The notes: generated by a model from the letters alone, not told the origin. Counted from the stretch's first letter, positions 33,590 through 45,410 are shown. The stretch: 64,000 nucleotides of DNA from Agrypnia vestita (GCA_016648135.1 JADDOH010001561.1:1-64000); one strand, 5' to 3'. Numbers and translations are program-made.

Positions 33590-33800
33590 AATATATAAGT
33601 CTCTCAGAGACGAAGCTATTTATATGAGAAACGTGTATGGAAGTCTCTTAGTCTTATATCCCAGGGCTTACAACCTGCATGAGCTGGCTTAACTGATCAC
33701 TCTACACGATGCAACGTTCACCAATTCCATCGTAGGAAGATCCACACATTACCAAATGTTCGAAAGTTCTGTATATGTTCCAAATCTGGGAACCTTCCAT
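33590..33800. repeat. Family C MITE, left-half copy
   Basis: Shares CAGAGACGAAGCTATTTATA, TATGGAAGTCTC, GGGCTTACAACC, ACTGATCACTCTAC and AACGTTCACCAATTCCA with the complete copy at 28435. The right half is missing. Confidence 0.55.
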
Positions 33801-35490
33801 ATTTTTGATTGGATTATGCTAGAAACAATCAGAGATTTTTAATCTTTTCATATTTACTTCAGCAAAAAAACCTTTTCATAATGCCCAGGTACACAAGGAT
33901 CAATGAATACTGCGCGATGTACCTACTACAATAGGGGCTACGGACATCATTTCGCATGCACGTTGCGGTGGTACATCGAAAGCCAGTACCGGCGGCGTTT
34001 ATCTGGTGATCATTTTAGTCCGACTGGCTGGCGAGCGTGTTAGGCCGACCAGGACTACCACGACCAGGTTTAATACCAGCCCGTGCATAGGCTGAAATCG
34101 CGAACGAATAGATTCTGCGCGTGAAAATTCGTCTAAAAACGTGTGAGGGTAAGATGAACCCGTAAGATTATTGAACAACGAAACAAGCGAGATTAAGGCA
34201 GAAGAATCCCGACTCCTGTTCACAAATACCAAAATTTTGTATATTAAACGCTTCTCAGACCAATATTTACTAATGCGTAGATTTTGGCGTGCGCGCAGGA
34301 TTGATGTATTGTATGTTAAATTAGCGTTACAGTGTTTACAAAAATAAGAAGACTTCAGTAACCGAACAGCAAAAATTAGAGTCACTGCTAAAAACGAGAC
34401 CAGCAATCCGCAAGAGTTTGGGAAGGTCTAAGCTAAAATAGAGCGACAACATCTTCAAAGACGAACTGCCAAAACTGCCGAGAAACAAAAATCAATAAAG
34501 GAGGAAGATAATAGTGATGATGTTTTAATATAAGGAAATAACCAACTTTGGTAGGTTTGAATATAATTTTTGCAAGAATTTACGAATTGCGATGGAGTTT
34601 TTAAAATAAAAATAGCCCAACTTGAGCACGCTCCTCATATGTACTTATTCGGCGGTCCCCCGTTACGAGGGTGAGCGTGGCTGAAGAGCCCTATTCTCGA
34701 GTCGCGCACCCTTCCACAGGTTATGCACGTGAATCCGGTGGCCACGGGGGTTCTGAGAGATGGATTTTTCTCCTTTCCTTTCCTCTTTCTTCTTTTCTAG
34801 GAAATTGCACCATTAAATTAAAAAATTAAGAAGACTCCCTGAAGTTTTTGCTACTAGCCACGGACATCCTGTATATTCTTCGTATAAATATGTGCAATGC
34901 GTAATTAAAAATGTTTAAAAATAAGCAGTTGTTGAATAAAATATTACAAAAGGCAACGAAAGAAGTAATTCATTTGGGGAAAAATTAACTAGCAGAAATC
35001 GATCACCCAACACGGTACGGGGGAGTGCAGTCGGAAAAGGGATAATAATTCAGTCCCTTGACAGCACCTGGAGGTATTCACTGTTTGCGTCTATCAGGTT
35101 ACTAATCCGCCGCAGATAAAGGCGACACCCGTAGAAAGGCCTTCCTCGCCGTGGCCTGGTCATGCGCCATGACCGCAGCCGCTGCTCGTGTGACAAGCCG
35201 CCGGCGACCAGGACATTGTTACGTGCGTGTTACATGCGCGACAAGCGAGAACTCGTCAAAGGGTTATTAGATAAAAGGAGTCGATCAACACGAAACCGTT
35301 CAGAGCCGACTAAATGAAAACTCAGAACAAACATGCCACGTATGAAGCGATATACGCCATGCGAAAAAATTAAAATCAAATATTAAAATGTTGTCAGATA
35401 TATTTTTTTATGTATGTTGTACTAAAAATGAATAGTAAAAGAAAACTATATTAGACATAGCTTCGGTATATTATGAACTATTATATAATT
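33801..35490. other. Intergenic; unrecognised ORF and GC-rich patches
   Basis: A 135-codon minus-strand ORF (33999-34406) has no domain I know. 34650-34760 and 35010-35260 are GC-richer without a long ORF. 34833-34875 carries the family E terminal phrase GAAGTTTTTGCTACTAGCCA. Confidence 0.35.
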
Positions 35491-35688
35491 GAGTAGCTCG
35501 TTGGTGTAGTGCCATGACGCTCGCCTAAGTGATCTGGTGGTCGGTGGTTCGAGCCTCATTCTAGGACACCAGCATTCCAGGACAGGCAAGTTAGTCCACT
35601 TTCATAGCACAGGTTTTTGGTTTAATTTGAGAATAGTACGAATTTTGATGCGATACGTATTCCATGTTCGCATCTCTATTAAAAAAAA
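35491..35688 (+). mobile_element. tRNA-derived SINE A
   Basis: The head GAGTAGCTCGTTGGTGTAGT contains the A box, and GGTTCGAGCC (35546-35555) is the B box. The body shares TTCATAGCACAGG...ATTCCATGTTCGCATCTC with the copies at 54205 and 61239 (opposite strand). It ends in an A-run (35681-35688). Confidence 0.8.
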
Positions 35689-35770
35689 CTAGGTAATAGA
35701 ATATCTCTGCAAATCTTATAATGAAATCCGAAATATAAAAATGTATAATTCTAGCCAATCAATATATTAA

Positions 35771-36687
35771 CTAACTAACTAACTAACCATCACGCCGTTT
35801 CCCCGCAGGGGTAGTTAGAGAGGATTGAACGCCACACTCTTCTATCCTGGCACACCACTTTTGCTTCGGCCACATTCATACATCTTCTCATACAAGTTCT
35901 ACGGTTGTTGCGGCTTTTAACGGGGCCATCCTCAAACACTTTTTGTATCTGGTCATGCCAGGTCTTTCGCGGACGCCCTCTATTCCTGTTGCCTTCAACA
36001 CTCGCCTCATATATTTTTTTAACCATCCTTTCCTCGTTCATACGTTCCACACGACCAAACCATCTCAGCACTCCTTTCTTTATTCTATCTACCACACTAC
36101 AGCCAGCATTGCATTCACGTCTAATTTGTTCATTCCTTACTCTATCGACCAAAGATTTTCCACACAAGCGTCTTAGTGACCGCATTTCTACCGCATTCAG
36201 TCTGCTTTCATTCCTCTTTTGCTAATTCCAGGCTTCACTTCCATACATTAGGGTTGGCACTAGAACGCCATTATGTACCGCTAGTCTTGCTTCCTTTGAC
36301 AGATTCTTATTGGCCATAATTGCATTTAGAGCCCCATTAACTTTGTTTCCCGCAGTCACTCTCCTTTCGATATCATTCTTAGCCTTGCCGTCTCTACTAA
36401 ACATACTTCCCAAATACACAATCTCGTTCACTTGTTCTAAGCATTCATTGTATACAATTACATCACACTTAGTCACTCTTTCGTCTCTCTCGAATACCAA
36501 CACTTTCGATTTGCTGACATTCATCAGAAGTTCACTCTGCATGCATACATCGGACATCCTGGAAACCAGGCACTGCAGATCAGCTTCACTGTTAGCCACT
36601 AATACTGCGTCGTCTGCGTATAGTAGGCAGGATATGGTGAGTCCGTCCATTTTCGCTCCAACTTCTAGTTCCTTCAGTTATTTCATA
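35771..36687 (-). mobile_element. RTE/CR1-like LINE, 5'-truncated, 11-bp TSD
   Basis: A perfect 11-bp direct repeat CAATATATTAA flanks the insert (35760-35770 and 36688-36698). On the minus strand it begins inside the reverse transcriptase, runs through the coding end, and closes with a (GTTA)n tail (35771-35789). Length 917 bp. The classical 5' truncation, tail and TSD make this the best-defined LINE insertion in the window. Confidence 0.88.
35790..36650 (-). pseudogene. LINE reverse transcriptase, C-terminal half with one stop
   Basis: Read on the minus strand, the first part (36650-36225) has the RT catalytic motif LLYADDAVL, followed by N-V-S-K-S-K-V, IVYLGSMFSRDGK, D-I-E-R-R-V and LVPTLMYGSEAW. 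An in-frame TAG (36224-36222) then interrupts. The same frame continues with Q-K-R-N-E-S-R-L-N-A-V-E-M-R-S-L-R-R, LRWFGRVERMNEERM, the GNRNRGRPRKTW motif and a YPCGETA end at 35790. Thus a single nonsense change separates two otherwise open parts. RT motifs upstream of YADD and the endonuclease are lost to truncation, so it is non-functional regardless. Shorter copies of the same family lie at 23289/25219, 56156 and 57936. Confidence 0.85.
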
Positions 36688-36892
36688 CAATATATTAAAA
36701 ACCAAATAAGTACAAAGAGCCGCAAACAAAGCTGTACAGTCGTACAGTATAATATATTCTTACATAGCGGAAAATTGGTTTTTGGGCAGCAGCAAAAATT
36801 CTGAAACAGTGCGCTCTTCCGATGTCGTTACTTTTACCAACTTTAATTCGATCTGTTCTACCCTGTTTCTACAACATTCACAGTCAGATTAA

Positions 36893-37641
36893 AGCCATGT
36901 ATTCACTAGGGGACAAATCGCGAAACATTCCGCTCGACATGTCGCATCAACATCTACGCTCATGTTTCGGGGACAATGACGCGGTCATTTGACGTGTACA
37001 CACCGGGACTCACATATCTTGTCGCGGAAATGTCGTCCGATGAGGTTATGGATGACAGCTGCGGTATCTCATTTGGCGTCGCAATTTCAAATTAACGAGG
37101 TTTTACTGTAGTAAATTGAACATTATTAAAAACAAGGTCCTTTTTGCAAATAATTATTGTTTTCCAGACGTCACCTATGAGGTTATGAAGATAGCCGCGT
37201 ATCTGTTTATGTTAATGAGGTTATGAAGATAGCCGCGTATCTGTTTATGTTAATGAGTTTATCGAAAAGTAAGAGGAGAAAAAAGAGGAGAATGCGAAAT
37301 TATTAACTGCAAAGAGAAAGAAGGACGGACATTCTATGCGATCTTCGATCGATACAGCTCGATGAGTTCGAGAACGATTTCGTTTCCCCGCATTGTCATC
37401 TTGACAGATACAGCGCATGCGTATTCACTTGTAAACATACCACGTGGTACTGACGCTCCGCGGAATGTTGCAGTGAGTACGCTCGGGTACCGTGCGCATG
37501 GCAACGTTGCCACGGCACGTAGAAATGCCGCGCTATGTTGTGCGCGAGGTCGCGGAACAGTGCACGACGTTGCAACGTCACGTAGACTCTATGCCGCGCA
37601 TGCTGTTGAGGGACAATTTGTCCCCTAGTGAATACATGGCT
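36893..37641. mobile_element. 767-bp-family TIR element, inverted copy 2
   Basis: Inverse of 9779-10545 with the same 20-bp ends. The flanks are TAA (left) and TTA (right), so the target duplication is imperfect here. Compared with copy 1 it lacks about 39 bp inside (the part after GAAATTGCGAC in copy 1). It carries a 38-bp tandem duplication beginning GAGGTTATGAAGATAGCCGC (about 37180-37256). The 88-codon ORF on the plus strand is shared by duplication and has no recognisable domain. Confidence 0.7.
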
Positions 37642-38500
37642 TTACACAACACATCAGACCTGATGATGGACATTGCAATGGGATTCAAAACGGTGGCCAG
37701 GTCGTAAAAACACGGCAAAATATTCCAGAAAACTGAAACCAGAACACTCTTTGTTTTCTCCATATTTATCACAATACCATAAAAATATTTCTATTGTTGA
37801 TATCTACTGAATTGTTTCGGCTATTTCTTTTCTTGCAAGCATCTTTTTTATCATTTCTCTAAAAAGGTTTCAACTAAATCAAACAATCATTCCAATAATA
37901 CACCTACATATTTCTAGAACGTTCCGTCATCGACTAAAAACTCGTTTACGAATACACTTTTGTCTCGATATAGCTGCTTATTTGTCGGTTTAGTCTCAGT
38001 CTAGATGGCGATGTTTATGATATTATGATGATGACCTGAGTATTATTTCACCTTTGGATCTGCTCTCAAGACCATCTTCGTGTACACGGTACTCTGCCTA
38101 GAATACAGATTAAAACCGCCCTATAGTCTAATCAAACTGAAACGTCATCACAGATACTCGGCAAGCCTGCTAACGGATCACTGCGTCTGCATTGTATGCT
38201 AATCATAACACTATGCATCTCGACTGCAGCGCTATTTTACATACACAGACTCACAATAGTGGTGAAGAACTCTAAACACGTACTGAATACAACAATGGGC
38301 TTTACCTCGTGGGCTCGCAAAATATTTGATAAACCTTCCATTCGCACGGCGCAGAATTCTTCGCAAAGTACCGCGGTCCGAAAGAGAAGGGTAAGTTTGA
38401 AAATAAAACTGTCGGGTCAACCAAAGGACATCTGGGTGTTCGCTCAAGAAGGTTATTATTACGATCTTACGTGTTAAATAAAAACGGATATTTTACTGAT
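37642..38500. other. Intergenic; unrecognised 93-codon ORF
   Basis: The plus ORF 38196-38477 ends 50 bp before a hammerhead-like motif and could be decayed Penelope-like coding sequence. However, I see no GIY-YIG or RT motif in it. Confidence 0.3.
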
Positions 38501-38530
38501 TCGGCCTACACCTCCGCCGTGACAGGACGC

Positions 38531-38572
38531 TCTCCTGATGACGCTGAATAAGACTTCAGCGAAACGTCGAGG
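38531..38572 (+). ncRNA. Hammerhead ribozyme-like motif (best core)
   Basis: The order is CTGATGA (38535-38541), one extra C, a perfect 6-bp stem GCTGAA/TTCAGC (38543-38548, 38555-38560), GAAA (38561-38564), then CGTC. The outer helix I forms between TCTC (38531-38534) and GAGG (38569-38572). This is the type I, short-stem-III architecture known in Penelope-like elements. The extra nucleotide before stem II departs from the canonical hammerhead. Confidence 0.5.
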
Positions 38573-39365
38573 TTTGCTTCTCAGTAAAATATACGGTTCG
38601 TATAATATATCCTGTATTTCTTTACTTCAAAAAATCCTTGTTTACAATATATAGGTACTTCATAATAATTTAACAATATAAATATAAGATAAAATTACAT
38701 AATTTTTCATTTTTTTTTGTTAGATTTGTGGATTATCCGTTTAATTTAACACATAAATATGGTTAATATTGCCACGAGGCTGTAGAAACAAGAAGAATTA
38801 CACGCAATCTAGGATTTTACATCACTGTGGACGTTTTTCAGTACATTAGAAATTACTAGAAGGGTTTAGAAGTCAAGTCAATTAAGAGAGGCGTTCCACA
38901 GACGATTGATCAGTGCGATATCAGTCCGACTTACATAATACTGCTCCGGTTAAGTTTGTGCTCAATGACTTTGGTGATTAAATAAAATTTTGATTAATTT
39001 CTAGAGTTTCATTTGTCTCCCACGGTCGCGATCCCGTGACAATATTCATTATTTACCTTTTATGCTCTCACAAAAAGTACTAACTCACCTAGGGCTGCCA
39101 GATTCGACGGTCATAATAAAAACAATGATATATGGGTCTCCAGAGGATAAGACGGGGAGCGAGGTTCCGCAATTACTCTTGGGAATTTTTTCGAAAAAAT
39201 TCTTTCCGAAGCAAAAAAATGTCAAACGTTGAAAAAAATTGCGCTGTACGCCAGTTCTCCAGTATATCTTCGGTGTGCGAAGTACGAAGGCAAAATCGCT
39301 ACTGTCCACAAATGTAAATTTGTATACAACTGTTAATACTTTTCATAAACAATTGTTAGTATACA
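38573..39365. other. Intergenic, nothing recognised
   Basis: A+T-rich, with no supportable gene. A faint tRNA-like phrase (inverse GGGATCGCGACC) lies near 39025-39040. Confidence 0.35.
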
Positions 39366-39520
39366 ATTGTATCCTGACGAATGGGCCATGGGCTCTGAAG
39401 CACGTTGATATTTTTTCAATACAAAAGTGGTGAAAACTAAGTTTATTTTTATTAATTATATTAATAATGTCACCGCAAAATTATTTTGCTGTTTTTGAAA
39501 AATATTTTTTTCTTCTATTT
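39366..39520 (+). mobile_element. Penelope-like terminus with hammerhead-like motif
   Basis: CTGACGA (39374-39380), the stem GGGCC/GGCTC, then GAAGCACGTT. This is followed by TTTTTTCAATACAAAAGTGG, matching the terminus at 45366-45430. Downstream, the reading frame from 39467 starts MSPQNYFAVFEKY. The equivalent position after the 45.4-kb terminus starts MLPQNKFSTFEEE. The conserved M-x-PQN-x-F-x-x-FE suggests the N-terminus of the element ORF following a terminal repeat. Confidence 0.5.
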
Positions 39521-40029
39521 TACTCGATTCCTCTCTGTGTCTTAAATAAGAGATTTTGTAGCATGCACTACGCGCTATATTTTTCTTCTGTCACTGTAAT
39601 TTTACCGATAACTAAAATGAATGTGAATACACGAATTCGATTCCACACAAGCATTTTCTTAAAGATCACGACAGATATTGATCTCTGAATTCAATGCGCT
39701 GAACTAAAAGTATTGTTAGTAAGTTATTTTTGGTCAACAGTCGATAACTGCCTTCTAGTGTCAGCATTGTGTTAAGACAAACGAAAACTTTTTTTAGATT
39801 TATTAATAAGAAATTAAACAAACTTCTACGTTAACAAACCCTTCATGCAGAGGTTAATAATGAATAATTGTATGCTGTACATACGACTGAATGATGTGAA
39901 TTGATTTATTTTCGGAAAAACAAAATTAATTTTTTTATTTGACATTATACTCATATTTCAGTGTTTTACACTACGGTGCCTACTTGAAGTGAGGGCATGA
40001 CCATGTAAGACCAGCAATATACGTACCTA
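39521..40029. other. Intergenic, nothing recognised
   Basis: A+T-rich. It may be decayed Penelope-like coding sequence, but no motif supports that. Confidence 0.3.
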
Positions 40030-40416
40030 TCTATACTAATATATAAAAAGGTAATGTTTGTAAGTTTGGATGTAGGAGGTAATTTCCAAAACTACTCATT
40101 CGATTTCAACAATTCATTCATCAATATTTAGAATGGACTTTCAGGGTGGAGATAGGTTATATATTAACTCTATAAAATAAAAGGGTTTTTCGTGGTGACC
40201 TATTTTACAACGAAAGTCGACGAAAAATGGTCGAGCGATGCGTTTTTTACGAACGCTGCCTTAACGGTAAGCAAATACTTTCTATAGAGAAGTAGAACTA
40301 AAAAGTTCTATAAAAAAGTTCGCAAAGATCTATATGTTAAGGTAAATATACAAATTCATAAAATATGACTAAAAGTTACTAAAAATCTACGCGCGCGAAG
40401 CCGCGTGCACAGCTAG
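40030..40416 (+). mobile_element. Helitron-like non-autonomous element
   Basis: 387 bp from 5' TCTATACTAATATATAAA to a 3' CTAG. The end is preceded by a GC-rich potential hairpin (CGCGCGCGAAGCCGCGTGCA). It is inserted between A (40029) and T (40417) with no target duplication. 5'-TC, 3'-CTRR, the A/T insertion site and an upstream hairpin are Helitron hallmarks. No Rep/helicase. A similar 3' end occurs inverted at 48063. Confidence 0.6.
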
Positions 40417-41208
40417 TTAACTATAAAATTGAACCGATAATTTTACTGGACGGAACCGAGACAGGGTGACACATCAACAACTGCGAGGAACAAAATAAGC
40501 ATGGAGAAAAATAAATTAGAAAAAATAAATTCAAGTCTGGCTATTCTCTTTTGATGAATTACACTCGCAAATAAATTCAAAGGTGAATTTTATTCAATGT
40601 GGAAGAGAAAGTACAAAAAGTAAAAAAAAATTAATAGTATCAAATTATAATTCTCTAGTTCTTGTCGGCTTCACGAACGTAAGCAATCATGTTGGCGATC
40701 ATTATTTCACTTGCGGCAGCAAGCAGCTCGCACTAGTTGGATTGTGGATTTCCTGAAATATTTGCCTTAGATTCCTCAGACAGGAAGTTCTCCGTCTTCC
40801 AGCAATTCTAACCAGCAATCGTTCCGCTAGCAATTCAGCCCCGAATGAAAAAATATTTTTCTGACATTTTGCTGTACCTACATCTCAAGATTGTTTCGAA
40901 TATTTATTTATCCTTCCGCATCCGAATCAAGAAATTGTCTTAAGTGACCGTATCAACAAACCAGCATTATTCATCTATAGATCCACATCTCAGAAGCTTA
41001 CCGAATTACATATCAAGTATCAAATAACAATTATGAAAACACCAAGAGAAAAATAAAACCGACAGGACAAAAATAAACGAATTTTTTTTTGTCTTGTTCG
41101 TGCAACATCGTGTACATACAAGGAACATTCATCACTCAAAGTCAAATGAATAACAAAACTACTATAAACATTAAAGACGTGGTTTTTATTTCAGATTTTA
41201 TCCTTATA
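40417..41208. other. Intergenic, nothing recognised
   Basis: A+T-rich spacer without supportable features. Confidence 0.35.
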
Positions 41209-41350
41209 TTTTTTTAAAATAGAAATGCGTACACGGAATACATATTATGGAAACAGGACTAACTTGGTGGTCTTCTGAAATGGGACACGAGCCCCCGACA
41301 ACTAAGTTCACTTAGCACGTGTGTTAATTGCTAGACCAACAAGTACTCAA
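41209..41350 (-). mobile_element. tRNA-derived SINE A, degenerate
   Basis: On the minus strand it starts GAGTACTTGTTGGTCTAGCA and ends with the ATTCCGTGTACGCATTTC-like body and an A-run. The B box is damaged (CGGGGGCTCGTGTCCC). Confidence 0.6.
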
Positions 41351-41407
41351 TTATAATTTAATGTTTTGAAAATAAACGCATAAAAGAATGTTCAAGCAAT
41401 CTTAAAT

Positions 41408-41861
41408 ATTTATGGAGATATGCAATATCACAGTGAGCATTTTTTTTCAATATGTCTGACTTAGTTTTTGCAAAAAATTGAACAATCACTACATGAACTA
41501 ATGTATATCGATTATGAAAAATGTATTCGTTTTAATACAACTCAAATTAAATGAGAAAAATCTTGTAAAAAAATCTATTTTAAATTTTTGCAAGGTTTTT
41601 ATCATTTTATTCGAGTTAAATAAAAACGAATGAATTTTTCATAATCGATATAAGTAACTGTAATAATATTTCAACTTTTTGCAAAAAATAAGCCAGAAAT
41701 ATTGAAAAAAAAATGCAAACTTTGATTTTGCATATCTCCATAACAATTTATATTATTAGGTCACGTTTGCTAGAACATTTTTGACATGAGTCAATTAACT
41801 TTACAGGGATAATGATATCCCTGTAAAGTTTTTGCTACTAGCTACGAGATACCCTGTATAG
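41408..41861. mobile_element. TE family E, best fold-back copy
   Basis: The arms ATGGAGATATGCAATATCAC and (inverted) ATGGAGATATGCAAAATCAA bound a 340-bp inverted repeat. Inner arms also pair (GATTATGAAAAATGTATTCG with CGAATGAATTTTTCATAATC). The right flank continues to the terminal phrase CTACTAGCTACGAGATACCC shared with copies at 134, 34833 and 50884. Confidence 0.65.
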
Positions 41862-41940
41862 AACTTCTTCAATAATAGCAAAATAACATTGTGGTAGCAT
41901 TATTATTATTATTATTAATAATAAAATGATAGCACTAAGT

Positions 41941-42060
41941 ATGAAACCGTTATTTATTGAATAATCAATATGCTTCGGGGCCAACGGTCATATTTTAACA
42001 TACGTTGCATGAAGGGACTATTGGCCCCGAAACATGTTAATAATTCAATAAACTATATAT
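41941..42060. repeat. Inverted pair of Penelope-like termini
   Basis: TTATTGAATAATCAATATGC with TTCGGGGCCAA is mirrored by TTGGCCCCGAAACATGTTAA followed by TAATTCAATAAA. The right arm ends in the GAAACATGTT (42029-42038) seen in the 45.4-kb terminus. The CTGATGA core is degenerate. Confidence 0.45.
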
Positions 42061-44285
42061 ATTCATACAAAATGTTTTATTTTTATTGATATTATATAGA
42101 AACCTTCATTGTTCTTGCGTTCATGTTCTTTTCTACTATCAACAAATAACATCATAAAAGCAATCATTGTTCCATTAAGTCAGGTCGTCATTGAAGCAGA
42201 AAACCGCTTAAGAGCTTTTTGTGTCTGAAGTGCCCATTAATGAGGTTGTGAATAAGACCGGCTTCAAATGCCCCCGGCAGCAAAATCTCGCCGAAGGGGA
42301 ACTCCAAAAAGTATAGTGTCGTGGTTTTCAGAGAAAAAAAAGAAAATAAAAATATTTTACAGAAAGTTCCGAGCCGAGAAAATTAATTTTACGACCGACG
42401 ACATTGACAGTGATTTCTCTTTCGGCTGTATTAAGCACGCGGTGTGAATGAATTTATTTCGCTTCTAAGATTTTCGCTCGATCATAAAATGACGCGGCGA
42501 TGTTCGCGGCGAACTATTTCGGTCTCGCGTTGAATCAGATCAAGTGCAGTGTAAAGGCGAACCCGTTCGGTAAAAATAGGGACACTTCACTGTAGTGGCC
42601 ACTTCACAACAACCGGTAGAAACAAAGAAAAGGTCAAATGTGTACACCGTTTACCGGAAAATCGCGAGACGACAGAATGTCACTTTTTACCCGAGGATGG
42701 ACTTTGCTCACGGCGAAAGTGACTTTCTGGAGTCTCTTAGATATCAACATTCAACATCACCCATAGTAAAGTTCACGGTTGGAAGCGGGAATTCTGGCGT
42801 GACAATCCTTAAATACATAAGAAATTTTCTGGATAATAAATTTTATATATAAGGTTTGTTAAATGGGAAAGTATATTATTATAGACATTTATTATAATCA
42901 AGTGATTTATATCATGTAATCATTTAGTCAGATATCGTTCAAGTTAGCTCTAAATTACTCTGATATCAAGAAATGTATCGCAAAATTTTCAAATATTATA
43001 AAATAAATTATTCATAACTCAAGTTCAAGTTGAATGTCAGTAAGTCGTTTCAGTTACACTTAACGATGTATTTTACAAAGGTCATTCGCGTGATAAACTA
43101 GTGTGAGAAAATATCGCGCGCGATCTACAATCTAACCGACCAACAATAATTCGGGTCCGGCGAACATACGTCATCAATCATCCGGATTATGGAGTCAATT
43201 GCTAAATTTAAATTTATTCAAAAAGGCTTACAGTTTGCGACCCGTCAATTAAAATAATTGCGAGAATTTCGTTAGCCGTTTCGGATTAAAGAATTTATTA
43301 TACTTGTTTACAAGAATTTTTTCATTTTCTCACTTTCTACTCCGTAATCTCAACTCTCACACTATCAAGCCAGTATACCTGTCTGATTCGCCAAGTCGCA
43401 GGAACTGTAACAATTCGACACCTTTTTAAAGTTTTCACGTGTCCCATTGTGATACTCGTATAGCATATTGTCAAAAATATCAGTGACTGATGCTAAGCTA
43501 AGACAAGTTAAAAAAATTTCCCTAATTGAAAACAAGCGCAGAGTAATTTATTTCACTAACCAAATGTAACTCACCAAAAATTACGTACTTTTACATGTCG
43601 ATTCCTAAAGAATAAGTATGCTAAATTTGGATAAGATCTGTCAAACGGTGTAGATTTATATATAAAATGTATCATCGTGGGGAGAGGGTGCGGTAAAAGG
43701 GGAGAGAGGAATTTCGTCGAAATAGAATAAGTATTTATTTATTTATAAAAACAAGTAATTAAAAAATATATGCAAAACAAACAAAAAAAAATTTACAGAC
43801 GTAACAGGAAGTTACTATACAAACAGGTAACGAAATTATTATTATTGGGATAATTTATCTAAATAAAAATTCAATTTCACTTTTATTAACACTCGTGATT
43901 ATTTTATTTTGTATAACTTTCCCAACACTCTCGCGTCGCAACATCGCACCCCTTTTAAAATTGCTTTATTGCACGGAATATATGAAGAAAGCTTGTTCGT
44001 ATTACTATTATTCCCCTTGCGTATTTTTTCTAAAGGATGGTATGACGAAAATGAGGGGGAGGGTAAAGGGTTATTGAATTGATCGTGAATTTATAGACAG
44101 AATAGATCTTCGTTGAATTGCAAACAAAAGTACAAATAAAAAGACATTGAAAAATTATGTTTGAATGGACACATGGCCATACACACCGACCACCATTATC
44201 CATATTTTATTTAAAACATTTCTATCGCGTATTATAATTAATAATAAAGAAGATATTCATAACATCTAGTCTACCGTATAAGTCA
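42061..44285. other. Intergenic; GC-richer TE-free patch 42270-42600
   Basis: 42270-42600 is unique within the window and GC-moderate, with phrases such as CAAGTGCAGTGTAAAGGCG. It has no credible ORF. The remainder to 44285 is A+T-rich and featureless. Confidence 0.3.
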
Positions 44286-44430
44286 TTTCATATAAGCTTG
44301 CAATTGAGTTAGTGTGGGTACATATGAGAGTACGGATATGAGAGGGGCGTATCCGTAAACTTAACACAACGAAACAATGCGCGTATTACGCACTGTACCC
44401 ACACTAACTCAACTGCAAGGTTATATGAAA
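44286..44430. mobile_element. 145-bp hairpin MITE
   Basis: TTTCATATAAGCTTGCAATT...TTAGTGTGGGTAC (44286-44321) is mirrored by GTACCCACACTAACTCAACT...TTATATGAAA (44395-44430). The arms are 36 bp with two mismatches. No coding sequence. Confidence 0.7.
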
Positions 44431-44880
44431 AGAATACCTCTAGTTCGATATGTATTTTTATTTTCAACCAACCATGAATTTGAATAATTCCATGCATCAA
44501 ATATCAACCGCGGTTCCTATCGCGCAAAACGCATATTGCAGACGGAAACGAAAATATTCCATAAAAACAATTCGGAAGCTTACACCGTGCAGCAATACGA
44601 AAGGGAATAAATACCATATTTTAATAATTAAGGATACAATTACGAGTAATAACTTAACAGATATTATGTTTTAAATCAAAATTTATTACGTGGCGGATAA
44701 GACTATACACTTCAAAGGCACACCGCCACAAGACTCCAACGAGAAAAGGATTGTCCAAAACCCACATATCACTCGTGAGGCATGTTAGACACACAGTAAT
44801 CGCAAGCACGTAACGTGTGCATTTACAGGTAGATAAATCAAGAGAGCTCCGTTTCGGACATAAATAAATATTAAATAATA
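44431..44880. other. Intergenic, nothing recognised
   Basis: A+T-rich spacer. Confidence 0.35.
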
Positions 44881-44924
44881 ATAAATTATAATTAATATAA
44901 ATTAACTTTGTTTTAACCACTTAT

Positions 44925-45287
44925 AAATTAAATAATAAAGATAAGGATAATTTTTTTAAAAAATCGGGTGTTTATAAATTAATTTGTAATGATTGTGATT
45001 ATTTTTATATAGGAAAAACGTGTAGAAATTTTGAAATTAGAATTAAAGAACACTTAAGGTGTTTAAATAGTAATAATTATTCTGAATTTTCTAACCATCT
45101 TTTGGCTACGGGTCATTCTTTTGATATTAATAAGGGTTTACAAATTTTACATACAAATTATACAGAATCACAATTTGATAAATTAGAAATTTTGGAAATA
45201 AGAAAGAGTGTAAATAGTAAATTGAATATTATAAATAATCAGGTCCTTTTTGCAAATAGTTATCTTTTAAATTTATTTTCATATTAA
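44925..45287 (+). pseudogene. Penelope-like element ORF, C-terminal GIY-YIG domain
   Basis: The frame is open from the inverted repeat to the stop TAA at 45285-45287. It reads ...F-F-K-K-S, then GVYKLICNDCDYFYIGKTCR (the GIY and YIG halves, with the CxxC pair between them). Next comes R-I-K-E-H and later SNHLLATGHSF, matching the domain order of GIY-YIG nucleases at the C-terminus of Penelope-like reverse transcriptases. The motif residues G, Y, YIG, R and H are present. The RT domain and everything upstream are missing, so the fragment is not an autonomous element. Codon use is extremely A+T-rich, like the flanks. Confidence in the domain is high from motif spacing; whether any product is made is unknown. 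Confidence 0.82.
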
Positions 45288-45365
45288 TTAGGTATTTTAT
45301 ATTATTATTTTCCATATATAACTTTTTAATATTTTGATCTATACTTCGATTTTTAAATATTATTT

Positions 45366-45410
45366 TTGTTTTCCTGATGAAGAAGCCATTGGCTTTGAAA
45401 CATGTTGATT
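45366..45410 (+). ncRNA. Hammerhead ribozyme-like motif of the Penelope-like element
   Basis: CTGATGA (45374-45380), an extra A, stem GAAGCC/GGCTTT around ATT, GAAA (45397-45400), then CATGTT with potential A-C/G-U stem III. Helix I is weak (two pairs). It lies 85 bp after the ORF stop. The position and layout match the minimal type I hammerheads of Penelope-like elements. Confidence 0.5.

Noticed and set aside
33999..34406. 135-codon ORF with a hydrophobic end as a membrane protein
   Set aside because: Hydrophobic stretches arise readily in such frames. No family resemblance or gene context.
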